Assembly: GCA_905480305.1 (NCBI GenBank) | Contig: CAJQPV010000097.1 | Span: 1-8,186 of the forward strand | Length of the DNA: 8,186 nt | Direction: 5' to 3' | From: an uncultured Gammaproteobacteria bacterium | GTDB taxonomy: Bacteria; Pseudomonadota; Gammaproteobacteria; UBA9214 | In this document: positions 5,225 through 8,186 of the stretch, one piece after another | Numbering within the stretch: the first letter of the stretch is position 1 | Layout: every line of letters starts with the position of its first letter | The notes under the pieces: model-generated | Told to the model about the DNA's origin: nothing | What the model saw: only the letters and a program-made list of their open reading frames with translations | Database searches by the model: none | Position numbers and translations under genes: made by a program

Positions 5225-5701
5225 CTAGAGGTAGATTACCAGCAACTGCAATACGGCTGCGGCGGCGATGCCAGCCAGCAAATCATCCACCATAATACCA
5301 AAACCACCGCCGACCCTTCGGTCCAGCCAGCGGATCGGCCAGGGCTTGAGAACATCAAAGAATCGAAACAGCAAAAAACCGGCCAGCACCCACAACCAGC
5401 CTGTCGGCGCAAAGGTCATGGTGACCAGGTAACCAACGATTTCATCCCAGACAATGCCGGGATGGTCATGCACACCCAGACGCTTTGCCGTGTGTGCACA
5501 GATCGGGATGCCCAGCAGAAACAGTACCGCCACCAGCGGCACATAGACCGTCAAGGCCAGTGATTGCATAACAAGATACAGTGGAATGGCAGCGAGGGTA
5601 CCGGCGGTGCCCGGTGCACGCGGTAGCAAGCCGCTGCCAAAACCCAGCGCCAGCAAATCTACCGGGTGTCGCAACAACTGCGGGGGTATTTTTTCAGCCA
5701 T
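5225..5701 (-). CDS. pgpA: Phosphatidylglycerophosphatase A
   Basis: A 158-residue inner-membrane lipid phosphatase that converts phosphatidylglycerophosphate to phosphatidylglycerol. Family motifs are GFGSGLLPRAPGTAGTL (20-36), the acidic catalytic stretch HDHPGIVWDEIVG (78-90), RFFDVLKPWPI (113-123) and GGGFGIMVDDLLAG (131-144). Hydrophobic segments at about 35-50, 52-70, 88-112 and 138-157 fit a polytopic membrane protein. E. coli PgpA is slightly longer (172). The start at 5701 overlaps the thiL stop by eight bases (ATGGCTGA), the usual coupled arrangement, with GGAG nine bases upstream. The frame is open further upstream through thiL, but that part does not resemble PgpA. It is the last gene of the minus-strand operon. 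Confidence 0.95.
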   Translation of the reverse strand: MAEKIPPQLLRHPVDLLALGFGSGLLPRAPGTAGTLAAIPLYLVMQSLALTVYVPLVAVLFLLGIPICAHTAKRLGVHDHPGIVWDEIVGYLVTMTFAPTGWLWVLAGFLLFRFFDVLKPWPIRWLDRRVGGGFGIMVDDLLAGIAAAAVLQLLVIYL

Positions 5702-6668
5702 GCGGGGACACTCCAAAATGTTCGTAGCCACGGGCATCCGCTGCGTAGACATCACCGTCAGCCGTGTAGCAGCGGATACCGGCTGGCCTCTCGACCGTTC
5801 CAATGCGCGTACAGGGACAGGAGAAATCCGGCCGCACAGTGTCCAGTTGCCCCAGCAAAGCCTCGGGTAGCGTAAAACACAACTCATAATCATCGCCAGC
5901 CGCCAGCGGCAGATCACGCAAGCGTGTCAGATCATGGCCCTGCTGCAATGCCGCGTTGAATGCTGCACTCGTTGGCACGTCATCAACAGACACGCTTGCC
6001 CCCAACTGGCCGTGCGCCAGCAAATGCCCAAGGTCAGCCAGCAGTCCGTCAGATATATCAATAGCCGCACTGGCGATACCGCGTAACGCCTGGCCTGCTG
6101 CCAAACGGGGTTCCGGGAAATCCAGCCGTTGCTGTAATGCCTCCGCGGCATCGCTACCCAACAATAATGCAACACCGGCATCACCGAGACTGCCGGTTAC
6201 ATAAATATGATCTCCGGGCTGTGCGCCGCGACGTTGCAATGCCTTCCCCTGCGGTACAAAGCCATGTGCCTGCACCGTGATGGATAACGGACCCTGCGTG
6301 GTGTCACCACCGACAAGCTGTACACCAAAACGATCAGCCAGCTTAAAGAAACCACGGCAGAAACCATCAAGCCAGTCCGCATCCGGAGCAGGCAGGGTCA
6401 TTGCCAGCGTCACCCATGCAGGCTCTGCACCCATTGCCGCGAGGTCACTGAGGTTGACGGCCAGCGCCTTGTGTCCGACAGCTGCCGCTGCAGTGCCTGC
6501 CGGGAAATGCACGCCCTCGACCAGCGTATCCACACAGACGACCAGCTCCACACCGGCCGGCACCCGTAACAGTGCAGCATCATCACCAATGCCGGTAATT
6601 ACATCCTTGCGATCGGGTAGTTGCCGCATGAAATAGCGGCGAATGATGTCAAACTCGCTGTCTGACAT
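5694..6668 (-). CDS. thiL: Thiamine-monophosphate kinase
   Basis: A 324-residue cytoplasmic kinase that phosphorylates thiamine monophosphate to thiamine diphosphate, the active cofactor, using ATP; E. coli ThiL has 325 residues. It belongs to the PurM/SelD-like ATP-binding fold. Magnesium and nucleotide motifs are intact: GIGDDAA (26-32), DTLVEGVHF (47-55), NLSDLAAMGA (72-81), GGDTT (120-124), AIDISDGLLADL (202-213) and AGDDYEL (257-263). It starts six bases after the nusB stop, with only a short GAG as ribosome site, so translation is probably coupled to nusB. Its end overlaps pgpA by eight bases. No sign of damage. Confidence 0.97.
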   Translation of the reverse strand: MSDSEFDIIRRYFMRQLPDRKDVITGIGDDAALLRVPAGVELVVCVDTLVEGVHFPAGTAAAAVGHKALAVNLSDLAAMGAEPAWVTLAMTLPAPDADWLDGFCRGFFKLADRFGVQLVGGDTTQGPLSITVQAHGFVPQGKALQRRGAQPGDHIYVTGSLGDAGVALLLGSDAAEALQQRLDFPEPRLAAGQALRGIASAAIDISDGLLADLGHLLAHGQLGASVSVDDVPTSAAFNAALQQGHDLTRLRDLPLAAGDDYELCFTLPEALLGQLDTVRPDFSCPCTRIGTVERPAGIRCYTADGDVYAADARGYEHFGVSPHG

Positions 6669-6674
6669 GAGAAC

Positions 6675-7133
6675 TCAGCGGCCCGCGGCTTGCTTTCCCG
6701 CCTTTTTGCATTCAGTGGCACGCAGCTTGTGCGCGGCCTTGTCGAGCACACCGTTGACGAAAGCATGACCCTGCTCCGAGCCGAATTTTTTGGTCAGTTG
6801 CACCGCCTCGTTAATGGTCACCTTGTACGGGATATCGAGACGATAGAGCAGTTCGTAGGTGGCCAGTCGCAACACCGCCCGCTCTACCGGGTCCAGTTGT
6901 TCGGGCGGACGGTCAATATATTCGGCGATATTTTCATCAATAATATCAACCTTCTTTGGCGCTTCGCTCAGCAACTCGATGAAGTAGTTGGTATCCGCCT
7001 TTGAGAAATCCTCGGTCTCCATAAACTGCCGCCGGATCAGTGGCAGATCGGTACCCGACAGGTCCCACTGGTACAATGCCTGCATGGCATAGCGTCGAGC
7101 GCGGGAGCGCTCATGAGCGGAAAAAGTCACCAC
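6675..7133 (-). CDS. nusB: Transcription antitermination factor NusB
   Basis: A 152-residue all-helical RNA-binding protein that, with S10 (NusE), binds boxA in rRNA leaders and prevents premature termination. Visible family features are the basic N-terminal helix RSRARRYAMQALYQWDLSG (9-27), PVERAVLRLATYELLY (82-97) and the C-terminal block VTINEAVQLTKKFGSEQGHA (105-124) followed by FVNGVLD (125-131). It ends in a basic tail of about 20 residues, which makes it longer than E. coli NusB (139). The start is GTG at 7133, two bases after the ribH stop, with GAAGG six bases upstream inside the end of ribH; a second GTG at 7130 is possible. Tight spacing on both sides indicates one operon with coupled translation. 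Confidence 0.96.
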   Translation of the reverse strand: MVTFSAHERSRARRYAMQALYQWDLSGTDLPLIRRQFMETEDFSKADTNYFIELLSEAPKKVDIIDENIAEYIDRPPEQLDPVERAVLRLATYELLYRLDIPYKVTINEAVQLTKKFGSEQGHAFVNGVLDKAAHKLRATECKKAGKQAAGR

Positions 7134-7135
7134 GG

Positions 7136-7612
7136 TCAGCCTTCAATCCCGCGCAGCAGGTTGATCATTTCTATGCTCGACATGGCTGCTTCGCCACCCT
7201 TGTTGCCCGCCTTGGTGCCGGCACGCTCGATCGCCTGTTCGATGCTGTCGACAGTCAGCACGCCAAAGGCAATCGGAATATCGTACTTCAGTGAAACCGA
7301 GGAGAGGCCCTTGGTGCACTCGCCTGCCACATATTCAAAATGCGGTGTACCGCCACGAATTACCGCACCCAGCGCAATGATGGCATCAAATCGTTTACTC
7401 GCAGCCAGTCGCTGTGCAGCAATCGGCATTTCATAGGCACCCGGCACACGCACGATTTGCAGATCACGCTCATCAGCGCCATGACGCTTCAGGGTATCGA
7501 CTGCGCCTTCCAGCAAACTCTCGACTACAAAGCTGTTGAAGCGCGAAACCAGTAACGCAATACGTGCATCGCGCACCACCAGGTCACCTTCCAGTGTCGT
7601 TATGTCGCTCAT
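7136..7612 (-). CDS. ribH: 6,7-dimethyl-8-ribityllumazine synthase
   Basis: A 158-residue cytoplasmic enzyme that condenses 3,4-dihydroxy-2-butanone 4-phosphate with the ribitylaminopyrimidine to give lumazine, the next-to-last step of riboflavin synthesis; E. coli RibH has 156. Active-site landmarks are all present: F25-N26 in SRFNS, PGAYE (57-61), [14 protein letters not shown] (82-95) with the catalytic histidine H91, FGVLT (116-120), R130 and the NKGGEAA stretch (137-143). The family assembles into pentamers or 60-mer shells; which one applies here cannot be told. It uses the butanone phosphate made by the upstream RibBA, 40 bases away. The ribosome site is weak (AGGT about nine bases upstream of the ATG at 7612). 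Confidence 0.97.
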   Translation of the reverse strand: MSDITTLEGDLVVRDARIALLVSRFNSFVVESLLEGAVDTLKRHGADERDLQIVRVPGAYEMPIAAQRLAASKRFDAIIALGAVIRGGTPHFEYVAGECTKGLSSVSLKYDIPIAFGVLTVDSIEQAIERAGTKAGNKGGEAAMSSIEMINLLRGIEG

Positions 7613-7652
7613 CTGTTATTACCTAGCTAATCAAAAAAACATTAAAGTTACG

Positions 7653-8186
7653 CTACGAGACGTAGTCAACCACCTCGAGTCCGAAACCGGCGATACCCTG
7701 CAAATTCTTTGGCGCACTCAGCACGTGCATCTTCTGCACACCAAGGTCAGCAATAATCTGCGCACCCACACCGTAAGTGCGCAACTCGTCCGGTTCGTTG
7801 CCAGCCTGTGCCTGGCGGCTCTCATCGGGTATATGATACGCCTTAATCTGTTCAAGCAGCGTATCTGCTGCTTCTTCCGGCCGCAAAATCACCACCACCC
7901 CAGCACCTTCCTCAGCAACACGCTGCAACGCCTGCCGCAACGTCCAGTGCACACCTTCCTGCTTGATATCGACCAGGTCACTGAGTGTATTCTGCACCTG
8001 CACACGCACCGGTACCGGCTGTTCCGGGTTAATCTCGCCCATCACCAGCGCCAGGTGTGTGGCCCCGTCGATCGAGTCACGGTAGGCATGTAACCTGAAA
8101 TTACCATATTCAGTAGCCAGCTCGGTCTCTGCTACATGCTTGATTGTCTTTTCATTCTCAATGCGGTAGCGAATCAGGTCTTCAAT
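7653..8186 (-). CDS. ribBA: RibBA C-terminal part: DHBP synthase fused to a degenerate GTP cyclohydrolase II domain
   Basis: The last 177 residues of a gene entering from the right edge. IEDLIRYR at the edge, EYGNFRLHAYRD and DGATHLALVMG are the linker and first strands of the RibA-like domain that follows RibB in fused proteins; LRTYGVGAQIIADLGV and LSAPKNLQGIAGFGLEVVDYV close it. The working parts of GTP cyclohydrolase II are missing. The expected zinc motif with three cysteines is replaced by NTLSDLVDIKQ; the visible part has no cysteine at all, and the EGRGIGL motif reads EEAADTL. This fits the proteobacterial RibB–RibX variant, in which only the dihydroxybutanone phosphate synthase half is active; that half lies outside the window. 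A T7 run follows the stop codon without a hairpin, so transcription probably continues into ribH. Confidence 0.93.
   Translation of the reverse strand: MEDLIRYRIENEKTIKHVAETELATEYGNFRLHAYRDSIDGATHLALVMGEINPEQPVPVRVQVQNTLSDLVDIKQEGVHWTLRQALQRVAEEGAGVVVILRPEEAADTLLEQIKAYHIPDESRQAQAGNEPDELRTYGVGAQIIADLGVQKMHVLSAPKNLQGIAGFGLEVVDYVS

Noticed and set aside
5192..5563. A 123-codon plus-strand frame opposite pgpA.
   Set aside because: It is antisense to a clear pgpA, and its composition (rich in Gln, His and Asp) is typical of an antisense shadow.
5702..5917. Upstream extension of the pgpA frame by 72 codons through thiL.
   Set aside because: The extension lies wholly inside thiL in another frame and looks like shadow translation; the ATG at 5701 gives the normal PgpA N-terminus.
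7536..8093. A 185-codon plus-strand frame opposite ribH and ribBA.
   Set aside because: It is antisense to two well-conserved genes and shows no recognisable motif.

Overview
The window looks like ordinary chromosome of a gammaproteobacterium. The evidence is the gene order ribBA–ribH–nusB–thiL–pgpA, the xseB–ispA pair, a proteobacterial FolE2, and the overall style of the proteins. No genus can be named from the sequence alone. I see no insertion sequence, phage gene, CRISPR array, tRNA or rRNA. Most genes are housekeeping genes, and the less ordinary material lies in the intergenic regions and in two or three accessory genes.

Layout. (1) Positions 1-907, minus strand: a short rubrerythrin (iron-only domain, no rubredoxin tail), an intrinsic terminator, then the start of an iron-sulfur protein with two cysteine clusters that runs off the left edge. 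Together they look like an oxidative-stress or redox module. (2) Positions 908-1100: a divergent intergenic region with a good sigma70-type promoter for the rubrerythrin and an unusual group of repeated half-sites just downstream of its -10. (3) Positions 1101-2235, plus strand: xseB and ispA overlapping by 14 bases; dxs, which follows ispA in E. coli, is not there. (4) Positions 2236-3309: a 212-base leader rich in alternative base-pairing, folE2, and its terminator. (5) Positions 3322-5042: a secreted retropepsin-like protease (minus), a stand-alone class I glutamine amidotransferase (plus) starting 32 bases from it, and a small secreted protein of unknown function (minus). (6) Positions 5225-8186, minus strand: the compact riboflavin/thiamine/phospholipid operon, read ribBA, ribH, nusB, thiL, pgpA, with gaps of 40, 2 and 6 bases and then an 8-base overlap.

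How the genes fit together. RibBA and RibH supply riboflavin precursors. NusB is the antitermination factor and ThiL makes thiamine diphosphate. PgpA finishes phosphatidylglycerol. FolE2 makes the first folate/queuosine precursor from GTP. IspA makes farnesyl diphosphate, and XseB is the small subunit of exonuclease VII. The GTP cyclohydrolase II half of RibBA has lost its zinc and catalytic motifs, so a separate RibA is expected elsewhere in the genome.

I did not find a convincing undescribed system. The best candidates for a second look are the folE2 leader, the operator-like repeats at the rubrerythrin promoter, and the rubrerythrin/iron-sulfur protein pair.
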